From NCBI GenBank assembly GCA_016946835.1, contig JACVTC010000074.1, positions 1 through 64,000 of the forward strand: 64,000 nucleotides of DNA, written 5' to 3'. The stretch comes from Neocallimastix lanati (nom. inval.) (taxonomy: Eukaryota > Neocallimastigomycota > Neocallimastigomycetes > Neocallimastigales > Neocallimastigaceae). Numbering within the stretch: position 1 is the first letter of the stretch; the number at the start of each line of letters is the position of its first letter. Positions 49,001 to 60,267 of this stretch are shown one piece after another. The translations under genes were made by a program, and so were the position numbers. Below the pieces are notes generated by a model. That model was not told the DNA's origin. It saw only the letters and a list, made by a program, of their open reading frames with translations, and searched no databases.

Positions 49001-49416
49001 CATAGACTTGCACATATGGGTACCCATCTCCCATATGGCCATACAGTTATTAATTAACTGTAAGGTGATGAGTTATTGGCATACTGTATCAGCTTCGCCG
49101 CTCTCAATCGTCGTTACACACTGCCCGGAGATGCATTCCTAACGTTCCTACATATATCTCTAATGACCACGAGCATCAGAACGGAACCATTAACTCCTCC
49201 CTAGTGGGTGTAATCATTGGCGATTGGAAATTTTACAATCATCAAGGTCTATGCTTCAATTCAAAGCGTAGTATCAGGGTTGGGTGAAATAATCATCTGA
49301 GGGAAAGCCTTATGGACATCACGTGTGGTCTCATGATATCACAGGATAGAAACCTCATCCGAACCCCACCCTCTACAGTAACCTGTATCGTCCTAACCGA
49401 CTGGACCAACATGGCA
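49001..49416 (-). mobile_element. tRNA-derived SINE, copy 2
   Basis: Same sequence and orientation as 41157-41599, differing at about five scattered bases plus one 27-bp deletion. The deletion removes the 3' acceptor strand, CCA and part of the B-box of the tRNA-like head; its edges share a CCGA/TCGA word. ATCAAAAAAAAAA occurs on both sides (48973 on and 49417 on), a likely target duplication. Confidence 0.82.
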
Positions 49417-49619
49417 ATCAAAAAAAAAAAAAATTAATATATTTTGAATATAATAAATATTATATATATATTAAATTAATTATGAAAAATAAAAAAAAAA
49501 AATAAATGAATGAACTAAATATATTTTTTATTTTTAAGATAACAATATTAATGCATAATATTAAAATAATAATAATTAAATTAAAATTAAATATATATAT
49601 TTTTTTACATAACAATAGT

Positions 49620-50110
49620 AATAAAAAATAAATAAATAAATAAATAATAAATAAATAAATAATAAATAATAAATAATTGAATAATAAATAATAAATAATT
49701 AAATAAATAATTAATAAATAATAAAAAAAAGAGTATTTATTAATAAATAATAAATAATAAATAATAAATAATAAATAATAAATAATAAATAATAAATAAT
49801 AAATAATAAATAATAAATAATTAAATAATAAATAATAAATAATTAAATAATAAATAATTAAATAATAAATAATAAATAATAAATAATAAATAATAAATAA
49901 TAAATAATAAATAATAAATAATAAATAATAAATAATAAATAATAAATAATTAAATAATAAATAATTAAATAATAAATAATAAATAATAAATAATAAATAA
50001 TAAATAATAAATAATAAATAATATATAATAAATAATAAATAATAAATAAATAAATAATTGAATAATTGAATAATAAATAATAAAAAGAGTATTTATTAAT
50101 AAATAATTAA
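49620..50110 (-). repeat. Satellite-like AATAAATAAT array, inverse orientation of the 13-21 kb block
   Basis: Made of AATAATAAATAAT words with the landmark AAAAAGAGTATTTATTAATA (about 49728 and 50083), which is the reverse complement of the TATTAATAAATACTCTTTTT landmark of the large array. Confidence 0.85.
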
Positions 50111-50424
50111 ATAAATGAATTAATATTAAATATTAAATAATTAAATATAATATGAAGTTTAATTATTACAAATATCAAACATTGTGAAACACATTTTCTT
50201 TGGGTACTTGAATAAATCAATGATTAATTAATTACTTTTAACCAATAAAATTTATTATTATTATCCATTTTTGATATTTAAATATGAATTTTATATAAAA
50301 TTTATATTAATTAAATATTTATTAAAATTTATTTTTATGATTGCTTATTAATTATTGAACTGGTTGCATTTTGTTATGCAACTATAATTTGACGCCATAA
50401 ATTTTAAATATTTTTTAATACAAT

Positions 50425-50426
50425 TA

Positions 50427-50478
<52 letters not shown>

Positions 50479-50565
50479 AATAAATAAATAAATAATAAAT
50501 AAATAAATAATAAATAAATAATAAATAAATAAATGATAAATAATAATAAATAAATAATAATCAGG
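50425..50565. repeat. (AAAT)n / AATAATAAAT simple repeat
   Basis: Perfect AAAT tandem repeat followed by AATAATAAATAAAT variants. Non-coding. Confidence 0.9.
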
Positions 50566-51407
50566 TTTAGAAATAAATATAATTGTGTTACCAATGATTG
50601 ATTAGAAAATTAATATTATTTTATTTATAATAAAAAATTAAATTTAAATAATAAAAATACATAATAAATAATTAAATACAAATAATAAATTATTAAATAA
50701 TTATTTTATTTTTTAAATATTAAAAAATAAAAATTACATTCTTAAAAATACTTTATAATTAAATAAAAAATAAAAATACATTCTTAAAAATACTTTATAA
50801 TTAAATATACTATATAATTAATACTAAATATCCAGAATAAATAATTAAATATATAATTAAATAATTTAATATAAATAATTAAATAAATATTTAATTTTCT
50901 AAACATTTAAAATTTAAGATAATTTCTTACACACTTCATAATTAAAAAGATTCATAATAAATAATTAAATAAATAATAAATGATTTAATAACTAAAACAT
51001 TTTTTTTTTAAAAAACTATAAAAAAAATATTTATTTAAAAGAATTTGAACTACATATATAATTAACGATATTTATTTAAATATTTAAATAAAAAAATTTG
51101 TTATATATGGAAGAAAATATAAACATTAAAATAAAATATTTATTTAAATATTAAATTAAAAAAAATTTTTTATATATATAAATATTGAAATAAGTGAAAC
51201 TAATGAAGGATAAGAACAAATTATTATTAACTAAAAATATAAATTTAATTTTTCTACAAAAATAAACTAAAAAATAATAATAATAAAAAAAAAAAGATAA
51301 TTATAGATGTACTGAATATAAAATTTCGAATAAATGAAAAATTTTAATTATTTTTAAATGATAAGAAGAAAATTTTAGAATATGATAGTTTAGAACCTTT
51401 AAAGTTA
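50566..51407. other. AT-rich intergenic stretch
   Basis: No genes. It includes a direct repeat of ACATTCTTAAAAATACTTTATAATTAAAT (two copies near 50737 and 50773). Confidence 0.5.
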
Positions 51408-52130
51408 GTGTAGCATCTGAGAAATTGTTCTACAACGGAATTCACCCTCTCCGTTAGACCGTTGGTTTGGTGGTGAAAAGGAGAAGAAATGTTTCATTGT
51501 GATTTTGAGAGTTTTACAAAGTAGCAATCCAAGAATTTAGGCATGAATTGATTACCTCTATCGGAAAAAAAAAAATTTCATTTGGTAGTCGAAGAAGTCT
51601 GAATATATGAGTCATAAATGCATTAACAGTAGCTACAGGAAAAGGAACGATGGAGAATGGAATTCAATAATCCATTTTAGTGAGATTATCAGGCACAACA
51701 AGAATACAAGTAAATCTATTAGGAGAGTGAAGACATTCTTTTAGAGACAACAGATTTCACAAGATTAAATATATTCTTTAATATCCTGCACGATAGCTGA
51801 TTCTGAAGTTAAATTATGATAAAAAAAAAAAAAAAAGAGTACAACGGAACATGTCTCTGAGACATTTTCTCAAGTTTCTTTTTTTTTGGTACAAAAGATT
51901 ACGATGGTCGAAGAAAATGGTGAATGGGATGGAAGTTTCCTTTTTAAATTGTTCTAATGGCTTCTACGATTACTAAAACGTTCTTTATCATAAATTGGAG
52001 AGATGGGTCCATAAAAGGGAACAGTGTTAGAAATATGAGTTTTTATCTCGCCATCGTAAGGCCTAATGAGGAAGTAATTCATTCTCACATATTTCATTGA
52101 AAAATGTCTTTAAATGGAAGTAATTTTTTT
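51408..52130 (-). pseudogene. Heavily deleted Ty3/gypsy pol fragment
   Basis: On the minus strand, pieces collinear with the 36.3-38.8 kb copy: the integrase block HHQTNGLTERVN (Gln codon intact at 51467-51469), an RNase H piece (about 51.86-52.0 kb) and a pre-RT piece (52.0-52.13 kb) joined by internal deletions. It is useful as an out-copy for judging mutations in the 36-38 kb element. Confidence 0.82.
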
Positions 52131-52920
52131 TTTGTTGGGTAATGATTTTATTTATTTTATTATTGATTTCTTCATTATCTTTTTTCTTTTTTTTTTTTTT
52201 TTTTGTCATTCTATTTAGTAGTATATAAAGGAAAATAAGTAATAAAGGAGCTTGGAAGTGCAAGATATTATTGTTTACTGAGATTTCTTAGAGAATATAT
52301 TTAATTAATATTTATTCATTCAAGTACTAATTTGATATGGCTTGATTCATTCAAAGCAATTAGAAATGGTTATTAGAATAATAAAATGCCCAATAAAAGT
52401 GACTTAAACAATTAATTTACGGCAAAGGTAATTTATATATGAGTGGCTTGATTAGCTTGTATATTAGAAAGCCTAGAATATAATAAGCCTAATAAAAAGT
52501 GGCTTATTATATAGAGAAAATATCCTGAATAGTTAAAATTTGATAAAAATCTCAAATATTGAGTTTTTTTTATTTATTAACTTTATTTATTTGAAGCAAA
52601 AGACTTATTTGTTTAAGAATACATAATTTAATGATATTTATGTATACAAAATACATTTGATGGATCATACCAATTTAAATACATTAAATAAATAATTTTT
52701 TTTGGCTTTAAAAAAAATATTTGATCAAAACTTTAAAAGAAATTTAAATTTTTAAAAATTTCATATATCCGAAATTTTATTTATTAATAATTTAATTTAA
52801 ATTATGAATTATTATTAAAAAAAAAAGAATATATATATAAATAATTAAGTGAATAAATAAATATCTATTAAGTAAATCTAAGGAAGTGAATGGATCTATA
52901 TATATCTAAATAAATTCCGT
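52131..52920. other. AT-rich intergenic stretch with GTGGCTT words
   Basis: Non-coding. GTGGC occurs at 52442 and 52499 and TATGGCTTGATT near 52337, otherwise A/T-rich. Confidence 0.45.
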
Positions 52921-53330
52921 AAGTCGGAATCTCCAGCAGGTTACCCTGTGCTGTTCATACCCAAGAAGTCAGACGAGTTATGGCTGTGCAGGGAATATAG
53001 GAAGCTTAACCAATGGACCAATAGAAAGACTTATCCTATTACTAGGATTAGTTCGGTATTTGAAGCGATGAGAGAATCTGTGGTATTCTCAAAGTTTGAC
53101 CTTAAATCCTGCATACAACCAGGTAAGAATAAGAGAAGGCGATGAATACAAGACAGCCTTCAACACCAAGTTTGGGTACTTTGAGTATTTTACTTATGCC
53201 ATTTGGGTTGGTTGACTAATGCACCTGTAGTGTTCCAAAGCTTTGGGAATGATATCTTCAGCGGGGATATTGGGAAATACTGCCTAAGTTTACCTAGACG
53301 ACATAGTAATATACTGGAAAACATTGGAGG
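52921..53330 (+). pseudogene. Ty3/gypsy reverse transcriptase fragment, relatively GC-rich
   Basis: Plus strand. SPAGYPVLFIPKKSDELWLC, REYRKLNQWTNRKTYPITRI and [10 protein letters not shown], then across shifts [19 protein letters not shown] and [16 protein letters not shown], and a YLDD-region remnant near 53290-53310 (frameshifted). Base composition is clearly less AT-rich than neighbouring elements, so it is a different and perhaps younger or foreign family. Confidence 0.85.
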
Positions 53331-53700
53331 AACATGTACAGCAAGTTGGTGTTCAAAACTCAAACATGGCGTATTAACATCAATCGCTGAAGCAAAATAC
53401 TACAGCCTATACAAATGTTGTAAATATTATATCTGATACTTTAATATATTAAAAAATTAGATTACAAAATATATAATATGAATGTAAATGTTAATAATAA
53501 AGCAATCATATATAATACTAAAAATTAATCAATCCATATAGATATCCGATTCCATTATGTACGTGAATTAATAAAGAGAAATAAGAATAGACTGCACAAT
53601 GTCGAATATGAATGAAATTTAGCAGTCGGATTTACGAAATTTCTTAACAATACTATTTTAGATAAATTTAAGAAAACTATCCTCTACAAAATCAAAAATA
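53331..53700 (+). pseudogene. copia RNase H fragment fused to the gypsy piece
   Basis: Directly downstream, in several frames: TSIAEAKYYSLYKCCKYYI, NVNVNNKAIIYNTKNQSIHI, DIRFHYVRELIKRNKNRLHN, VGFTKFLNNTILDKFKK. These are the C-terminal copia RNase H landmarks, so two unrelated retroelement types are joined here. Confidence 0.8.
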
Positions 53701-54180
53701 TAAAAATTGAAAATTGAACTTGAAACTAAGTTAAATTTGAATGGGAATGCTTGAAAGGAATGACCTAAGAAGAATATTATTCATAAAAAATAAATTACAT
53801 TAATTAATAACCAAAAGTATTTATGTATTAATACAATAAAATAAAAGTATAAAGGGAATACCTTAATGCCTTAAAGCAAAATACATACATGATAAGATAA
53901 AATATATATAAAAATCTATAATATTAAAACACTTATATTTTTATATTGCTGTGTATAAAAATTAGTTTATCCGATATATGGCTTTATGGTAAATAATTAA
54001 ATACACAATAATTCTAAATTAAAGGTTTTTATATTAATTCATTATTAAATATAAATGATTATTTTGCTTTATAACATATATAATTAAATAAAATATTTTA
54101 TTTTTAAAAATAAATTTTCTTTAACATTCTTTAATAAAAAATAATATTAAATATTTATTTTATTTTATATACTGTTACTT
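53701..54180. other. AT-rich intergenic stretch
   Basis: No coding or recognisable element beyond scattered ATATGGCTTTATGG near 53977. Confidence 0.5.
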
Positions 54181-54900
54181 TTATATTATTACATTCAATA
54201 TTTATTATTTTATTTTATCTTATTTTATTTTTATTAATACTTTATTCTTTTACATTACTTCACTATTTATTTTATTTTATTTTATTTCATTTTATTTTAT
54301 TTTATTTTATTCAATCTGTACTTATATTTATATTCTACTATTTATTTTATTTTATTTTATTCAATCTGTACTTATATTTATATTCTACTATTTATTTTTA
54401 TTTTATTTTATTTTATTTTATTTTATTCAATCTGTACTTATATTTATATTCTACTATTTATTTTATTTTATTTTATTTTATTTTATTTTATTTTATTTTA
54501 TTTTATTTTATTCAATCTGTACTTCATATTTATATTTCTACTATTTATTTTATTTTATTTTATTTTATTTTATTTTATTCAATCTGTACTTATATTTATA
54601 TTCTACTATTTATTTTATTTTATTTTATTTTATTTTATTTTATTTTATTTTATTTTATTTTATTTTATTTTATTTTATTCAATCTGTACTTCATATTTAT
54701 ATTTCTACTATTTATTTTATTTTATTTTATTTTATTTTATTTTATTTTATTCAATCTGTACTTATATTTATATTCTACTATTTATTTTATTTTATTTTAT
54801 TTTATTTTATTTTATATTATTTTATTTTATTTTATTTTATTTTATTTTATTTTTTTATTTTATTTTATTTTATTTTATTTTATTTTTTATACTTAATATT
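54181..54900. repeat. TTTTA-rich minisatellite with TCAATCTGTACTT landmark
   Basis: Seven copies of TCAATCTGTACTT (54311, 54361, 54428, 54512, 54580, 54680, 54751), each followed by (C)ATATTTATATT(T)CTACTATT and a variable (TTTTA)n run. Copies 4 and 6 share the CATATTTATATTTCTAC variant, which points to duplication of multi-unit blocks. Confidence 0.9.
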
Positions 54901-55666
54901 ATTACATTATTACAATCTTTATTTATTTATATTTTTATTTTTTTGTATATAATTGTATTAAAATTTTTTATGGCGTTAACACAAAATTTTACAAGACAAT
55001 AAAAATAAATGGCTTATTGAAAATTTGTATTATAAAAATTGAAAAAATTCACCACATTTATAAATTTTATTAATAATTAAAGTTTCACTTTAATAAAAAA
55101 TATTCAATTCTAATATTTTAATATAAATATTAAGTTTTATTAACCATGTGATTTTAACACATGGCATAATTTAAATCTCCGACTATAAATTTATTTAAAT
55201 TATAAAAAAAATTTTTTTTTATTAGAATATTTATATATATTAAAACAATAAAAATATATTTATAATTTAAAATGAATTAAATTGTTGAAAATTTATTAGT
55301 GAATTATGTAAAATTAATAATGCAATAAATAATATTAAATCAAAAATAGTAATGAAAAAAAAGGATTTAATAAAAAGTAAATAAGATAAATTAATAATTA
55401 ATAGAATATAAACTTTAGTTTAATAAAAGAAATATTTATTATACAATTAAAGATTGTTTAATTAGATGTATTCAACAAAACATACTTAAAGGTAATTAAT
55501 TAATAAGATACAACTTTGAAGTTTGATAAATGCTTTTATTGTTAATTATTTTTAATTAATAAAAAAAATAAATATATAATTGAATTTATAAATAATTAGT
55601 TATTAAAAGTAATTTAATAATGAAATAAATATAAATTTGTATTTTTTTTTATTGTATTAAATCAAG

Positions 55667-55715
<49 letters not shown>

Positions 55716-56975
55716 TTTTTGAAGTAAATTTATATTTTTTTTAAAAAAGAAAAAAGAAAGAAAAAATGGACAAAAGTATATAAATAAAATATGTTTATTT
55801 AAATATTTAATACATCTAACAATTTTATGAATGTTTTTAACGATACATTACATTTCAATTAAGAATATCAAGCATATAAAATGTAGGTTTAATTATTAAT
55901 TATTAAAATATAATTTTTTAAAAAATTAAAACAATTTCTTAATTTTGATTGAAATAGATATATTAATGAAGTAATCATATTTTTATTATAAGTTAAACGT
56001 AATATTTTATGTTTAAAAAAAAAAAAACATATTCACTTATAATAATGAAAAGTAAAAAATTTTTTTATAAATAATAAAATATAATAAATATTGTAAATAA
56101 ATGAATATAATATTAATAAAATATTTTTATATATTTACTATTTATATTAAAATATAGGAGAATATAATCGTAATATATATAAAAATAGTTTTAGTATATA
56201 ATATTTCCAATTACTAAATAATAAAATATTATTGGTTAAAATTCTATTTAGGAGGTAAAAATTTTTTTTTTAAAAATTTTATCATTTTCAAATTTTCTTA
56301 TGATCTTTTGGAACAAAAAACTAAAATTAATAGTTAACATATATATTAAAAAAAAAAAAAATTAATAATAATTTTTAAATTTTTTTTTTTTATATCCATT
56401 TTTTTGAATGTTGAACCATAAAATTAAAAAAAAATATTATATAAAATAAAGACTATTTTTTTTTTTTTTAAAAAAATTATATATTTTTTTAAAGTTTAAT
56501 TAAATTAAATTTTAAATGGAAATAAAATTGTATTAATATTGAATATATATATTTTTAATCATATGAATTAAAATTTAAATTTATTTTTTCTTTTATATTA
56601 TAAAATTAAAATTTTTTCTTTTTTTTTTTTTTCTTTTTTTTTTTTTATAATCTTTTTTTTAAAAAAAGAAGTATTAGTTAATAAACCATTACAACCAAAA
56701 ATGATAAACCATAACAACGATATCAAAATAAATGTATTTTTTTTTTTTACAGTTAATTAAATAAAATATATATAAATATTTATTTAACTTTATAGTTAAT
56801 AATATAAATATCATTAATATCATTAATACTTATTTAAAATTTATCTTGTATCTTTATTTTTTAATTTCTTTTCATTAATTATTTTTCTAATATTATATAA
56901 TTATTGTTGTAGCTTGATTTTGTATATTCTTATTATTTCTTAAATTATTATAAGAAATATTATAGATTAAATACA
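54901..56975. other. AT-rich intergenic region
   Basis: No genes. It holds an (AT)n run at 55670-55698 followed by poly-T, a hairpin-like CATGTGATTTTAACACATG near 55145, and many homopolymers. Confidence 0.5.
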
Positions 56976-59900
56976 ATGACACCGAGGGTAACATAAATTT
57001 TAATGATACTATAATATATATATATTTTTTTTAAATATATAGATGTAACTATTCTTAAAATTAACATATATTATTATACATTATTCTTTTTTATTTTTTT
57101 AGCGTTTAGAAAAAGCTTTAAAAACAAAGGAAGGAAAATATAAAAATTTTAATAATTTAGATATATCTAAAATATTTTCAAGATTATTTAAAAAAATATC
57201 TGATGAAAGTTTTTCTTATATAAGGTCAATAAAAATTAATTTTTTTATTACTTTAAATTTTAAAAAATATAGAAAATTAAATATATAATGTATCTAATAA
57301 TATATAATATATAATATATAATATATATCATTTTTTTAAAAAAATATAGACGAAATTGGGTTTCAGTATTGGATGAGTTCCTAAAAGAAAATTTAATGAA
57401 ATATAAATATTTTAAAGAAAAAAATATTTTTTTTAAATCAAATATTGAAGAGAGAGCTTTTATTTTAAAAGTAAAAAAAAATAAAAATAACATACTACAT
57501 TATCATTTCAGTTATTAGCCTCTAAATTACTATTATTTTATTTATTTTTTATTGCTATTATTATTAATTTATTATATATTAATAATATTTTCATTAATAA
57601 TAAATATATTATATATAATATTGATATAATAAAAAATTTATATATTTTATTTAATCTTTTAATCTTTTATTTTTTATTCATTAATAATTCATAATTTTTT
57701 TTGGTAATATTTAGTTTGTTTGTGAAAATCAAACGTTATTAAATAAAGAAATAAAAACTTTCACTTTAAGTAAATTTGACAAAAAATCTATTACTTTGAG
57801 GGACCTTCTCAAAAAATATTTCATAGGAATAGATAAATCTGTAAGAAATACAAAATTTAAAATAAAATTTTTACTTATATATATATAATTATTTGTTATT
57901 TTTTTTTTATTCCAATAACATATGTAATTATAAAATAAAATTTTAGAGCAATAGATTTTTTTATACAAATTCCTCTATTATATATAAATTTTCAAAATTG
58001 GAAAAATTTATCATGGTAAAATTAATTTTATTAAATTTAAAATAAAATAATATATATATAAATATATATAAATAGATGTTTATGACTATATTTTAAGTTT
58101 TTAAAAATTTATAACAAATATAGGTTTCAGATTCCATGGACAGTTTTAAAAAATTTATTAATAATATTAAACCTTATAATTATCATATAAAGCTATATTT
58201 AACAGATCATTTTGATGAAGTTAAAGTAAATAATAATCATTAAATATATATTATTTTTATCTATATATTCTTATATAATAATAAAATTAATTTTTTTTCA
58301 TGTATTTTAAATAGGAAAACGAACTTTACGATTTATTAAATGAAAAGGAGCAAGAGAATAATAGAATAATAGATCAAAATGAAAATGAAGAGAATAATAG
58401 AAAAATTGATCAAAATGAAAATGAAGAGAATAAAAGAATAATTGATCAAAACGAAAATGAAGAGAATAATAGAAAAATTGATCAAAATGAAAATGAAGAG
58501 AATAAAAGAATAATTGATCAAAATGAAAATGAAGAGAATAATAGAAAAATTGATCAAAATGAAAATGAAGAGAATAAAAGAATAATTGATCAAAATGAAA
58601 ATGAAGAGAATAATAGAAAAATTGATCAAAATGAAAATGAAGAGAATAAAAGAATAATTGATCAAAATGAAAATGAAGAGAATAATAGAATAATTGATCA
58701 AAACGAAAATGAAGAGAATAATAGAATAATTGATCAAAATGAAAATGAAGAGAATAATAGAATAATTGATCAAAATGAAAATGAAGAGAATAAAAGAATA
58801 ATTGATCAAAATAAAAATGAAGAGAATAATATAGAAATTGAAAAAAAAAATTTATATGAAATTGTGTATGATAACAATAGTTATATAAATAGAGATGAAA
58901 TTGAAGTAAAGATTATGAATAAAAGTGAAAATATAATTGAAATTGAAGATATCATTGAATCTAAAAATAGAATCGATAATGAATATAAAATTGAAGGTGA
59001 ATATGAATATGAAAATAAACATGAAAATGAAGATACAATTGAATATAAATATAAAATTGAAGATGAATATAAAATTGAAGATGAATATGGATATGAAAAT
59101 AAACATGAGAATGAAGATATAATTGAATCTAAATATAAAATTGAAGATAAATATGAATATGAAAATAAACATGAAAATGAAGATATAATTGAATCTAAAT
59201 ATAAAATTGAAGATAAATATGGATATGAAAATAAACATGAAAATGAAGATATAATTGAATATAAAAATAAAATTGAATCTAAATATAAAATTGAAGATGA
59301 ATATGGATATGAAAATAAACATGAAAATGAAGATATAATTGAATCTAAATATAAAATTGAAGGTGAATATAAAATTGAAGATGAATATGGATATGAAAAT
59401 AAACATGAAAATGAAGATATAATTGAATATAAAAATAAAATTGAATCTAAATATAAAATTGAAGATGAATATGGATATGAGAATAAACATGAAAATGAAG
59501 AAGAAAATATAAATAAAAATAATAAATTTTCAAAGGAAATAATAATTATTAATGATGATAGTAGTTTTTCTAGTGACAATGAAACTATAATTGAAGAAGA
59601 ATATGAACATGAATATGAATATGAATATGAATATGAATATGAACATAAATATGAATATGAAAATGAAATTGAGAATAAAAAAGAGATTATAGATAAAATT
59701 GAAAATAAGAATTTATTAAATGAAGAAAGAAATAAGAGTAAAGATAGTATTTCAGAAGATAACAAAACTAAAAATAGCATTGATATTGAAAATATAATTG
59801 AAATTAAAGATGAAGATGAAAATGAAAATGAAGAAGGCCATATGGATAAAATTAACAATAATATATTATCAAATGAAGTAATAGTAATTAATGACGATAA

Positions 59901-60267
59901 CGACTTTTTAAGTGATAACAAAACAGAAAGTAGGATTGAAAATGATAGTGACAATGAAAAAGAAGAAAACAGTATAAATAAAATAAGAAATACTAATGAA
60001 GATAATAGATTTACAAGTAAATCTGAAACTGATACTAAAAATAAAAATAATAAAGATATTCATTTAATAAATAATGAAAAATTAGTAGATGTTGATAGAG
60101 AATATGACAATGAAGTAGTTGAAATAATAAATAAAAGGAAAAGAAAAAGAAATAATGACGAAGAAAATAACGATTCAATTGACTTCGAAATGATAGAGCC
60201 ACTTTTCAAGACAATTCATTACAATTACATAAAGTTTCTTGAATTTTTCGAAGATATAACGAAATAA
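56976..60267 (+). CDS. Repeat-rich acidic protein with NLS-like and SUMO-interaction-like motifs, unknown function (7 exons)
   Basis: Exons by GT/AG and frame: 56976-56987, 57103-57224, 57350-57470, 57715-57840, 57947-58015, 58124-58225, 58315-60267, joining to 834 residues. The first 12-nt exon is the least certain. Residues 1-184 are non-repetitive, basic and probably helical (KIFSRLFKKISDESFSYIRR, NWVSVLDEFLKENLMKYKYF, FVCENQTLLNKEIKTFTLSK); I do not recognise the family. Then come about 13 tandem 12-residue units alternating ENNRKIDQNENE and ENKRIIDQNENE, and a second array of YENKHENEDIIESKYKIEDE-type units. The tail has two EIIIINDDSS / EVIVINDDND motifs (hydrophobic core plus acidic residues, like SUMO-interaction motifs), a basic NKRKRKRNN cluster (NLS-like) and a conserved-looking end EPLFKTIHYNYIKFLEFFED. 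A nuclear, SUMO-linked role is inference only. Confidence 0.75.
58345..58840 (+). repeat. 36-bp coding tandem repeat (72-bp two-unit period)
   Basis: About 13 units of GAGAATAATAGAAAAATTGA-type sequence encoding ENN/K-R-K/I-IDQNENE, alternating between two versions so that the higher period is 72 bp. It lies within the last exon of the 834-residue protein. Confidence 0.92.
58985..59510 (+). repeat. Second coding repeat array (KIEDEYGYENKHENEDIIE type)
   Basis: Variable-length units built from KYKIEDEYGY, ENKHENEDIIE and SKYKIE blocks, in frame, in the same exon as the 36-bp array. Confidence 0.9.

Noticed and set aside
48942-49142. 66-codon plus-strand frame containing HIWVPISHMAIQ
   Set aside because: It starts in a poly-A run and crosses into the SINE; copy 1 lacks the same start, so it is not a gene.
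58336-59954. Minus-strand frames rich in Ile/Phe or Ser opposite the repeat arrays
   Set aside because: They are compositional antisense frames. The plus strand continues a spliced gene with a non-repetitive N-terminus and C-terminus.
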